From Rusavskia elegans (Eukaryota; Ascomycota; Lecanoromycetes; Teloschistales; Teloschistaceae): 64,000 nt of DNA. The stretch covers positions 186,001 through 250,000 of the forward strand of contig SAUG01000098.1 of assembly GCA_011316305.1 (NCBI GenBank), in the 5' to 3' direction. This document shows, piece after piece, positions 45,550 through 55,700 of the stretch. Position 1 is the stretch's first letter. Each line of letters opens with the position of its first letter. The notes under the pieces are model-generated. The model saw nothing but the letters and a program-made list of their open reading frames with translations. It was not told the DNA's origin and did not search any database. Position numbers and translations under genes: made by a program.

Positions 45550-45990
45550 ATGCCTCGCTCCATGGCCCCCCCACCCTCGGGCGAATTCTCCATCCGCCTC
45601 ACAAAACCCTTCACCGCACCCCCCACCTCCAAAATCGAAATCATCGGCGAACCCAACCGCCCCGCCAACATCAAACACACCACGCACGTCGGCGCTCAGA
45701 ACCAAACCCTCATCATCAAAGAAGGCTCCATCGACGCAGAAGACAGCAACGAACTCATGGATTTGATCCGCCCGTTGGCGGGGCTGCCGAGCGATCCGAA
45801 TGAAGACGTCTATGGGTTGGATGCGAGGCTGGATGTGGCTACTTTTGAGGTGCAGTGGGATAATGGGGAGGAGGTTGAGGGGGCGGAGGCGAAGAGTAAT
45901 CCGACGGAGGAGAATAAGCAGATGTTTAAGGATGTGGTGGAGAGTATTGAGGCTTTGACGAGGCAGAAGGCGAAGGAGAGGACTTCTTAG
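45550..45990 (+). CDS. Small acidic hypothetical protein
   Basis: 146 residues in one exon. The ATG at 45550 is preceded by AACA, the preferred fungal context; an ORF start 31 codons earlier lies in a low-complexity CA-rich leader and was not used. It reads FSIRLTKPFTAPPTSKIEIIG, IKHTTHVGAQNQTLIIKEG, then an acidic C-terminal half with PSDPNEDVYGLDARLDVATF and a final charged helix. No domain is recognised. It has no signal peptide or membrane segment and is likely a cytosolic or nuclear fungal protein of unknown role. Confidence 0.65.
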   Translation: MPRSMAPPPSGEFSIRLTKPFTAPPTSKIEIIGEPNRPANIKHTTHVGAQNQTLIIKEGSIDAEDSNELMDLIRPLAGLPSDPNEDVYGLDARLDVATFEVQWDNGEEVEGAEAKSNPTEENKQMFKDVVESIEALTRQKAKERTS

Positions 45991-47232
45991 GTGGTGGTTG
46001 GTCGGGTGGTGGGTCGATGAAGGCCTGGAAGATGGGGGGGGAGGAGCGAAAGGGAAGGGGGAGGTGGTCTGATTCAGTGAATCAGTATGAATCATGGGGG
46101 TGGCTTTTAGTATGGCTTCTATCAAGTTCATTCCCTCAGAAAGCAACCGGTTTCGAGCTATGCATAGCAATAGCAATAGCCCACAAGACGCAAAATTCCC
46201 ACACTCCACGTCCCTCCTCCCTGTTGCGTCTACCATATATCTCATACACCGGCAAACCATCCGATTTGCTGACGTCGCGGTATCGGATGCCCACTTCGCC
46301 AGTCGAAGCCTTACAGCTAAATCATCGTGTGTGCTCTCGTACATTCCTGCATCCACGCCGCCGAAACCTGGCCATATATATCCATTACCCAACATACGCA
46401 TCCAAGAAAACCCCCGCCGACCTAGCCATGATATACCCTTAACGATCTTTCATAAAAGAACGGGTGGGGGATGTGCGTAGCAGGGATCCAGGGCTTGGTG
46501 TCGAACGTGACTTGATTATGGATATAGTTAAATGGTACAGCGCTGTGTAGATGCGCTAAAAGGGATTTGGAAGCTGTTGAATGCCTCAGGGTTTAAAATA
46601 CGGTAGTATAGTATAGTATCCCTTCGATTAGTATAGTAGATATAAGATACTAAGACGGCTAGCTGAATTAGATCTCCTATTTATATATAGAATTCGTATC
46701 AGACATCCGTATAGCATAAAGTTTGTGATGGGTTTCTATTCTATGATTTCTCGGCTTTTACCCTATCGACAAGCACCATCTTGGACCGATACACCTTCAG
46801 GCGCCTTTCAGGTATCGGCTTCATGCGCGAACGAGGGGCTGATGAGGGGAGTTGTTTGGTGTGGAGTTTTTCAGGACGGTGCTGGGTCAGAGAGCCTTTG
46901 TTTGTGACAAGGTGCGGTGCGCTGCGTGTTAGTAGCACGGCGCATTGAATTTCGGGATTAGGATTTGGGAATCATATATTTTGATGGGAATAGGGGATCT
47001 TGCGAAGGGTGGAGAAAGGGTGGTTAGGGGATAGGTATGGCACGGTTTAGGAGCTGCCCGCTTGGATCTGACCAGAGCGGAAGGGCTTTTTGAATAACAT
47101 TGGTATAGGCAAGTCGAGGCGATAGTGTCGCTGTTTGGAATACAACAAGAAGGATCTAAAGGAAACCCTCGAGATGCTGGTTGAACGTAGCACCCACCTT
47201 TACAGTGCCCAGCACGTTTGTACATGCTTTTT
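45991..47232. other. Intergenic, no gene seen
   Basis: About 1.2 kb with a G-rich tract just after the small gene and a TAGTATAG-type repeat at about 46600-46645. Overlapping frames at 46017-46480 are shadows without conserved features. Confidence 0.5.
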
Positions 47233-48813
47233 CTACCCGCTATGCAAGCATGCTTTTGTACAACTCATTAACAACAGTGCAAATACAGATCGATTAGTTT
47301 CCTGCATCGGCGTGTCCGCTTGGACCTTGGGCGGTATCTGCGAAAAGTCAGTGCGATTCGGAATAGACAGATATCTTGAAGTACAATCCATAGACACAAA
47401 GGCTCGATCTACTTCTTCCAGGCCTGTACATGTGTCAGAAGTCGGTCTATATGATGAGGGGAGAAGAGTTCTACCTTCGCAACAGTACTGCAGAGTCTCC
47501 GCGATGTCATGGGCTTCCTCAAGTGGGGTCTTCCCGTCCAGCATCACGTCGATCTCCACCCATACCCCGTCGCCCGCGTGATAAGCGGTGATGGTCTTGT
47601 ACGATTTGACGATAGGTGCGAATCTCCATGCCAGGAATGTAATCTTCTTCAAGAGGCGATCGTCAACGGAAGAGCCGGACAGGCGGATGACGTTCTGGAA
47701 GGATGTGTCGGCCCAGTCGTAGATGACGTAGAGGGAAAGTATGGCAGCGCCGACAGGATCAAGCCACCAGATACCCATCTGATGCCCGATGAGGGGGAAC
47801 AATAGCGAAAGGGTGTTGAAGTAGACATCCGTCTTGCAGTCTTGAGCCAAAGCCTGTACTTGGGTAGTCTTGACGCGAACACAGCCAATCCCGATGATGC
47901 CCTTGATCACGACGGTAGCCACCAGGGCAGCGATAGCAAGGGCTGGTAACCCGGCGGCTACTTTCTCCCCACCGGGCAGCAGCTTCTTGACGGATTCTTG
48001 TAGGATCTGAAGGAACGAGATAACCATGATGACGGAGAAGACGAGGATACCGAGGGGCTCCAGCCGCCGCCTTCCGACGGGGAACTTCCTTCTCAACTTC
48101 TTGATTCTCCACCCAACCAGCTTGTTGGTAGTCCAGACGATGAGTGTACATAAGAGATCGAGCGCGGAATCGACGAGCGAAGCGATCAGCGAAAGTGACG
48201 AGGAATAGCCGGCAGCGAAGCCTTTGGCGGCGAGTAGGATGACGTTGGCAATAACGTTGATCTACACAGGCGTTATGTCAGTTATTACAGCTCAAGCCTT
48301 GTGGTTGTTGCTACGCACGTTGATAGCCCATTTTGCGTTGCGCACGGCCTTCCTGCGCCTTTCCCTCTCGTCATCCGGCAGCATCTCATGTATCCTATCG
48401 CCCATGTCGTGCAAGGCTCCTCTTCTTTCGGCGACACCATCACCATCCAGGTCTTGAGGGTTCATGCTATCCAGAACATCATCCGCAATGGACATGACGA
48501 TGGTATCGACCTCCAACCAGTCATTCAAGCGTTCATTCTGGTTCTCGTAGAACTGGCGGACTTTCTTGTTCTTGAGCTCCTTGATGTCCTCGGCTGACAT
48601 GCGGTATTTCTCCAAGCTGCCCCTCTGGACATCGTCGGTCAGCTTTTGCTTCAATTGGGTGTGGTAGTCGTTGGTCATGGCGAGACGAGCGACATCCCGA
48701 AAGCGATTGCCCTTCCGGCCGGAGGAGATGGCGCTTTCGAGGTCGTCGGGCTTGTGTTTAGGGTGACCGTTGGCTTCACCGCTCTGGAAGCCATTTGGGC
48801 GGTGGCGAGCCAT
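47233..48813 (-). CDS. Cation diffusion facilitator (Mn-type CDF) transporter
   Basis: Exons 48813-48319, 48261-47475, 47423-47233 (490 residues; introns of 57 and 51 bp, GT-AG). A soluble, charged N-terminal region of ~165 residues precedes the membrane domain, which opens with VIANVILLAAKGFAAGYSSS. TM2 carries SLVDSALDLL, the DxxxD motif that in CDF proteins marks manganese-type transporters. TM5 reads AQDCKTDVYFN, and WWLDPVGAAILSLYVIYDW follows. A cytosolic C-terminal domain shows TAYHAGDGVWVEIDV. It would export Mn2+ (or a related divalent metal) into a compartment or out of the cell. The extra ~45 residues after DRAFVSMDC are unusual for the family, so the 3' end may be mis-spliced. In-frame ATGs at 48975 and 48966 would lengthen the N-terminus. 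Confidence 0.85.
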
Positions 48814-50332
48814 TCCGATGTTGTCTTGTCTCAGTCTCTGGCTCGGATGCTTCCGGCAAGGGCGTCGGGAGTCTGCGGGAGTTATGAAGCAGAATGGCTG
48901 GTAGAACAGCAGAAAGGTTTCCTTCAATTCATCATGATTCCTCGGCGACAAATCAGGGAAGTCCATGCGCGTCATCCGAAAGGGGACGTGTCAGATCTCT
49001 TGGCAGTCTCTTGGCACTCGCATCGCCGGCGGGCCGCCGCGTGCCGAGCTGCCTGGATACTCCCGAGGTCCCTCTGTTTCGGCGTGAAGCATCGTCACCT
49101 GCAAAACTCACGCCATTTGGAACCACGTCTTTCTCCCCCAGGAGACGCAAAGACTATTTGCTATGCTCTTCATGAATACCCCGCAACCAGCTGAGCAAAA
49201 CGAGCATTGAGGCTTGTTGGTGCATCCGGAGAACCGTTTGTTCATTTTCAACAGCCTGGGTATCTCATCTTGAACTGAATCACATTCTTCTCCAAGTGTA
49301 TCGCCATTCGCTATTCTATCGATGATTAGTAAGTCAGGTTGTACTGAGAACGAACGCATCTCGGGATTGTGGATCATGTCGCGCATTTCTCGTTTTCCTT
49401 GGTGCGAACAAGCAGGCGAAATACACTGTCTGCGGCACATCCAGGACGACCCTTCATCTCTTAGGCTTGAGATCCTCTCTGTGTGATCTTTTGAGGTTAT
49501 CCGGACTATGCGAGTCGATACTCAATCCTCAAGAACCACAAGAAACAACACCAACGTTGGGCATTGTGAAAACGAGAGCGTGGTACAGTCACCGCAGCGA
49601 TTGGCATACATGCTCTGATGTGATTGGCTGGAAAAGTAACTTTGCCAACATGGTGATGCTGCCCAAGCTTGTCATCTTGTCCACGGAAATGCTCCGACGC
49701 TCAGTGGGACGATGATGCACAACACCACTTCAAGGATCGAACAGGCAACTAGGATGCCGATCGCTGCAGCCCAAAGTCATCACCAACCCCAATATTTGCA
49801 GCTGTCAGTACAACTTTAGTCAATATACTCCGAAGCTATTCCTGTCAAGGCAAGAACGCTGCATGTGGATGGTACGGCGCGTACCCACCAACCTTTTTTT
49901 TTTCTCCGCGATCCAGCAGACTGGTTTTGGTACGGACGATTCTATCTCGGTCCCCCTCCACTTTGGCTCTGCACTAGCATAAAGATTCCTCCTTCCCCTC
50001 TTGTGGCGGGCATCTTCTCGCACCGGAGTCTGTCTGTAGGATACCTACTGATGTCACTTTGCATAAGTCAACTGCAGAAAACCGCTGATCTTGAGGAAAG
50101 TGGCTGTCTTTCTCCAGGTCATACCAGGTCGACCAACCTTTAGATAAAAATTGCGGGATCCAACTGGAAAAGAAATGCCTGGACGCTACGTCACCACGTT
50201 GAATATATATCATGTCTCCGCCCCAGACCTCGATTGAATCCAAAGATCTCGACAGCCTCTACAATCAGATACTGGAATCACCAAACCACAGGTTCCATTC
50301 TAGATTCATAGATCTTGAATCGGTCACTCGCC
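48814..50332. other. Intergenic, no gene seen
   Basis: About 1.5 kb of balanced sequence between divergently transcribed genes. Several 60-110 codon frames on both strands lack conserved motifs or good start context. A T-run at 49893-49902 may be promoter-associated. Confidence 0.45.
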
Positions 50333-51055
50333 ATGTCTGCCAAAGCACCCGAGCACGAGACTCACAAAATACAGGCCGTCAACGACCTTTCCGACAGACA
50401 AGTCCGCCAATACCTACGCAAATTCTACTACGTCTCCAACGACATCTCCCTTGAAAAAGAGAGGGTGATCTCTTCGCCGAAGATGGCGTGTACATCATGG
50501 GGAACCGCAAGGCGACCGGACCGGAAGGTACATACTCCCCAACCAACTCCCTTACTGTCTCTCCAGTCGTCGTCGTCGTCCTCCTCCTCCTCCTCTTCCT
50601 CTTGCTATCACCCACCCCCCTCTCCACTTTCACAACCCGCACTCGCATCCATACAGCACGAATCCACCAAATCATCTAGCTAAATCCCCATCAACAGCAA
50701 TCCGCAAACTCCGCAAGAAACTCTACGAGGAAATCCCACAGCGCGACCACAGCCCCATGAAGATCTTCAGCCACGGCAACCACCACGACGACACCGAACT
50801 CATGATCCTCGGCACCGTAGGCTGGACCTATCATGCCGGCCATGACCATTCGGGCGATTGGGCCGCGCATGTGAAGTTGCACAAGGGCGATGATGGGGTC
50901 GTGAGGTGCAAGTATTATCAGATCATCCTCGTTAGTACCCTTTCTTTGTGTCTTTTCTTGTCCTGGGAAGGAAGAGAAGGCTGGGGTTGTGAATGTGGAT
51001 GCTGATTCGGGTGATGATATAGGATAGCAGCACTCATCCCAAGAAACCTTCGTGA
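50333..51055 (+). pseudogene. SnoaL-like (NTF2-fold) gene with apparent frameshift
   Basis: Exons 50333-50527, 50698-50930 and 51023-51055, introns of 170 and 92 bp (GT-AG). The first frame reads VRQYLRKFYYVSNDISLEKE; the continuation DLFAEDGVYIMGNRKATGPE is in another frame, with no possible intron between them. This implies a one-base change at about 50452-50470. The rest (IRKLRKKLYEEIPQ, IFSHGNHHDD, LMILGTVGW, GDWAAHVKLH) is a SnoaL/NTF2-like fold, a small alpha+beta barrel used by many small enzymes; function unknown. Intron 1 contains a trinucleotide tract. It may be a recent pseudogene, a sequencing error, or a gene with an odd start. Confidence 0.6.
50566..50612. repeat. (GTC)n(CTC)n microsatellite in an intron
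   Basis: Four to five GTC units followed by CTC/CTT units, within intron 1 of the SnoaL-like gene. Confidence 0.75.
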
Positions 51056-52705
51056 AAGCAGGGAGCTGTAGGGTCCAGACCTGGATCGATGGTCGCCTCC
51101 ATTGGGCTAAGGACTATGTATGATGCTCTGCGCTTTTGGCCGTGTGTATTGGACGGCTGTTATATTCCTTGAGCGACCCGCTTCCAGATAAAATTGGTAA
51201 TATAACTTCCCCTGCGAGCGTTCTTGATACAGATTTCCTATATTCGTTGAAATATAAACTGTATCATCACCCCTGACTCCTATCATCCAACCACCTCCAT
51301 CCAGACCATGCGCCGTCCCATTATCCTAGCCACCATCAAATCGCAGCACTAGATCTAACCTCAAGCCTGCAAGCTCCCAGCAACGACGACCCCCAAAGTC
51401 AAAGTCACAAAGTTTTTCATTCTCTGCTCCGCGTATGATTTCATCGACGCTGCTTGCTCACGGATAATACAAATCTAACCTCTCCATTCCCCAGTTCTTT
51501 TTTTCCTCCACCCGCACCTCACACCCACCTCTAACCATATTATCGTCCTTTACACAATCACACTCACCATATGATCGCCGCATAAATCATCCCAACCATA
51601 CAAAGCCCCTCGTCGCCCCGCGGCTACGGCCCTCGCTTTCTTTTCTTGGGCCTATATTATACCAACGCCATGAGATTCTATGTTATATCTATGAGGCTAT
51701 ATCTACCACTCTTCTCTCTATCATTATTCTAGTTGCTTCTATCTTGTTAGGCCACGTTACCGCTTTTCAAGATAAGCTATTTAAACCGCCCCCTGTGCTC
51801 CCTGTCCTCCCTCCTCTTTCGTCCGTCCGTCCTTCAAAGGAGATACGGCCCGTTGTGTACCGCTAATGGTTTCTCTTGTATTTTAAATCGGATTCATGAT
51901 TCCGGTGATTAGAAAATTTTTTTTTAAGGCGGCTGGGGGGTGGTGGTGTTAAGGTGGCTGGGGGGGAAGGGGGGATTGGGCGTCTGAGAGAGGAGAGAGA
52001 GCGAAGGGGGGGAGAGAAGGGGATCTGGGACTGAGTATAGGAGTAGAGTAAAGTGAAGGGAAAGGGAAAAAAAGGCAGAGAAGAGAGGCAATATAGAATA
52101 TTCAAAATCTCAAAATATAGGCTCCAAGCGCGTGATAAATATCTTAAATTCAGCAACTTGATACGATAATCTGCTTCGTTCAAAAGGAATATTAGTTTCG
52201 TGAAAATAAACGGTCTTCGATCGGGGTTGGAGGTTAGGTTTTGTTTGTTGCCTATATCTAGATTCGGGCTTTGATATTGAATGGGGATAGGAGTAATATA
52301 TTTGTCGACCAGCGGAGGAAGGGGTGGGGCTGGGAGTGGGGGAAGGTTAGCGGGATTGGGGCAAAAGGCGTTAGGGTTTATTGCTGGGTGGTGCTGGAAT
52401 AGATCGAAAAGTATATTTAATTTTATAAGAGTATACTGCAGCTGATTGCCCTATAGCGTATATTACTAGCGTAACTTACTGTATACTTGCTCATCCAATG
52501 TATATCCGATTGAAATTGAAGGTATGAATTACGATGAAAGCCTATATCTTGTTCTTGTTTTAACACTATACATATACCTCTCCTATGCAAGTGGCTGGAT
52601 CTCCGGTTTGGCTGGAACGGCAGTCGAGGTATCGAGTGTGTCAACTCGAGGTAGCGGATGCACACCCTGCTGGGAACACTGTCTTCCTTCTCTGTTTTCC
52701 ATTCT
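51056..52705. other. Intergenic, low-complexity tracts
   Basis: About 1.65 kb between convergent gene ends. A C/T-rich part (51240-51560) is followed by a G-rich, T-run-containing tract (51905-52080). No conserved frame is seen. Confidence 0.5.
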
Positions 52706-55700
52706 TCATTGCGACTCGTCCGATGTCTTCTCGCCGCCAGAGACACCGCCAGACCACCTCCCCTCAAATTGCTCGATCATACTCACCACCCTCTGCATAC
52801 CCTCCGCCTTAGCCAGCTCCTTGGCAGTATCGGTCTTCCCGTGCCTGTCTCTCTTCGCATCGATAAAACGCCTCAACTTCATCTGCTGATCTGCTCCTTC
52901 GGCCGATGCATGTTCCAATAACCTGAGTGCTATGTCCGCGTGGCCGTGAAGGATTGCATTATGCAGTGGTGTTGATCGCGTCTCGTTGTAACATTCGTAT
53001 TCGGCACCGTGTTCGAGGAGAAGAAGGACCATTTCGAGCCTGCCTGTTTCGCAGGCGTTGTGGAGGGCTGTTGTTTGGGTTTCGGATTGTTGGTGGTTGA
53101 TGAAGCGTTTGAATGTCTCGCTTCGGTGACTCTTGTTGTTGCCTGAGTCTTTCCAGGCGATGGCCGCTTCCAATAGCACTCGCATTGTCTTGATCTGATC
53201 GCGAGGAACGCACCAGTGCAGTGCAGTACGAGCTTTATCATCTGCAGGTGTAAAATCAATACCGTGATCCATGAGGAGTTTCGTCACTTTAGGCCTCCCC
53301 TTCTCACAGCTGTCGTGTAAGGCTGTCTTGCCCCATTCATTGCGTGCGTTAATGAATGCTTCGAATTGCTCAGGGGTGAAATTTTTGGAGCTGTGCGAAA
53401 GTAGCATTTGCACCACGGCGACGTGCCCCTGATAAGCAGCCGCATGGAGAGGTGTGGCTTTATTGTTTTTCGGTATCGTGTAGTCGGCGCCTCTATCAAG
53501 TAGCATTTGAAGGATCTCAATTTCGGGGTTGCCGCGAGCGCTGCGGATGGAGTCGTAGAGTGCGGTTTTGCCTTTGCCGTGGCGATGGTTCAAGAAGGCG
53601 GAGAAGCGTGAAGGCGTGAGTTTTTGCTGGACGTGATCGAGCAGCAATTGCACTAGATCGAGGCGGCCTTCGTAACATGCGAGGTGGAGTGTCGAGACAT
53701 CGTCAGATCGGGGAATTGTGGGATCAGCTCCGTAATCCAGAAGTGTTGTTGTCGTATCCATACGGAATTGTTTGCAAAGTGGTCTGACGGAATCCATCAA
53801 TGCTGTGCTACCGCCATCGTTACGTCGATTGACGAAAGCACTGAATTGAGCCACGTCAAGCTGTTGTTTGGCCTGTTCCAGAAGCAAGACCATAATATGT
53901 TTGAACCCACGCCAGGTGGCACTGTGCAAAGGAGTGGCATCGCGATTGCTGGCAATGGTGAAGTCCGCACCGTGACGCAGGAGCAGCTTGACGATTGAGA
54001 CTTTCTGTTCTCTCGTCGCAAGCTGTAAGGCGGTACATCCATCTCGATTTCTCAGGTCGAGGAATTTCTGGAATGATATGGTTTCGTGGCTCTCTTGTGC
54101 TTGCTCAATCAGTTTCTTACAGATCTGCTCGTTGCCGTGTCGAGAAGCCCAGTGGAGCGGGTTGTTCCCAGCGTGCCCTGAGATGGTGTGATCCGCACCA
54201 CGGTCTAGGAGGAAATAAACATGCGCCACCTTGTTTCGGTCTACGGCATGAATCAAAGCTGTTTGGCCCGATTTGGCTCTTGCGTTGATGAAGTTGTCCA
54301 AAGCATCTTCGTCGTCCTCTTCACGGGCTTTCTTACACAACGCAGTAAGAACGCCGATACCATCGTGATGAGTCCCTGCATGTAGTGGTGTACGGTCTTG
54401 ATCATCTCGAATGGTGTGGTCTGCTCCGGCATCAAGCAATTGCACCAGTATTCGCTGCCTGTTGAGTTCGCAAGCCTCATAAAGAGCCGTCCGTCCATTG
54501 TTGGCTCGCTGGTTGATACATACGTCTATCTTACCTCTGTGATGGTAGTCAAGCAGGGTCTTGGCGACGTTGGGACGAGCGTACGTTGCAGTAGCAAGCA
54601 AGGGCGTGGCTCCGTACCAATTGCTTTCGTATTTTGCTCCATGGTCAAGTAGGACGCGAACTGTCTCGGGACTGGAAGATGAACAGGCAGCCCAAAGTAT
54701 CGGATGACCACTTCTTGGCGACGGTCTTTGGTCGATAAACTTGGCGGTAGCTTCTGGACTTTGGTCCTGTTTGAACTTGTTGATAAGTATGTCAACCACG
54801 TCAGCGTGACCTTGGTAAGCCGCAGTCCAAAGGACGGCTGAAGGATCTTTGTCCCGTTCTAAAGATGCTCCTCGTCTTAGTAACAGCCTGACCATACCCA
54901 GATTACCTTCAGCAGACGCGTAAGCCAGGGGCGTCATCTCATGGGCGAAATCGTCGAAGCGGCGGGGATACCATGGTCCTTTCACGGTCCTCATACCAAT
55001 ATCGCAGCCATTGTCAAGACAGTATGAGACAAGTTCCTGCATCCCATACATAGCCGCCTTGTGCAGAATGTGAACGTGTTCGCCTTTGGAGGTAAGATCG
55101 GCTTCTGCTTTATATTCCAAGAGATCTTTGACAATCTCCTTGCCCGAATGACCCATGTCTGCTGCCTTTTCCAAAGGTCTCCCGTGGGCCTTGCTTTTCA
55201 GGTTTGGGTTGGCTTTCTCTTCCAAAAGTGCAAAGACGGTGTCACTGCTGCCAGAACAGATCGCGGCCATGAGTGCAGACCCGTAGCGACCACCTGGTGC
55301 GCTGACAACAGCCGGAGGCTTATGTTCGAGTAGGAGGTTGATGATGTCGACATGGCCTGCCGCGGCGGCCGCTTGGAGAGCATTGCCTACAGACAGCTTA
55401 GGTATCAGCATCTCGTCTCACTAATCAAATGCATTTGTGTCGTCGTTCAGGTCTACTCCCCCAAACGGATAAAGGCTTCTATAACCCTGCGAGCTGGCTA
55501 TAGTGATGGTGCAGTAGCAAGATATATGAATCATGGTATCGATGGTAGGGGTACTGAGTCAAAGGGAGAGACGTGTTGATTGTGGCATCCTGGGTAGAGT
55601 CTCGACTCGGCAATGGAAGCGGTCAACGAGGACTTACCAAAATACCCTCCTTGACTATTGGGCTCCGCATTGTGCTTCAACAACAGCTCTACAACATGCG

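Noticed and set aside
46017..46480. Overlapping 128-141 codon frames on the plus strand
   Set aside because: No conserved motif, poor start context and an antisense frame of equal length; treated as intergenic.
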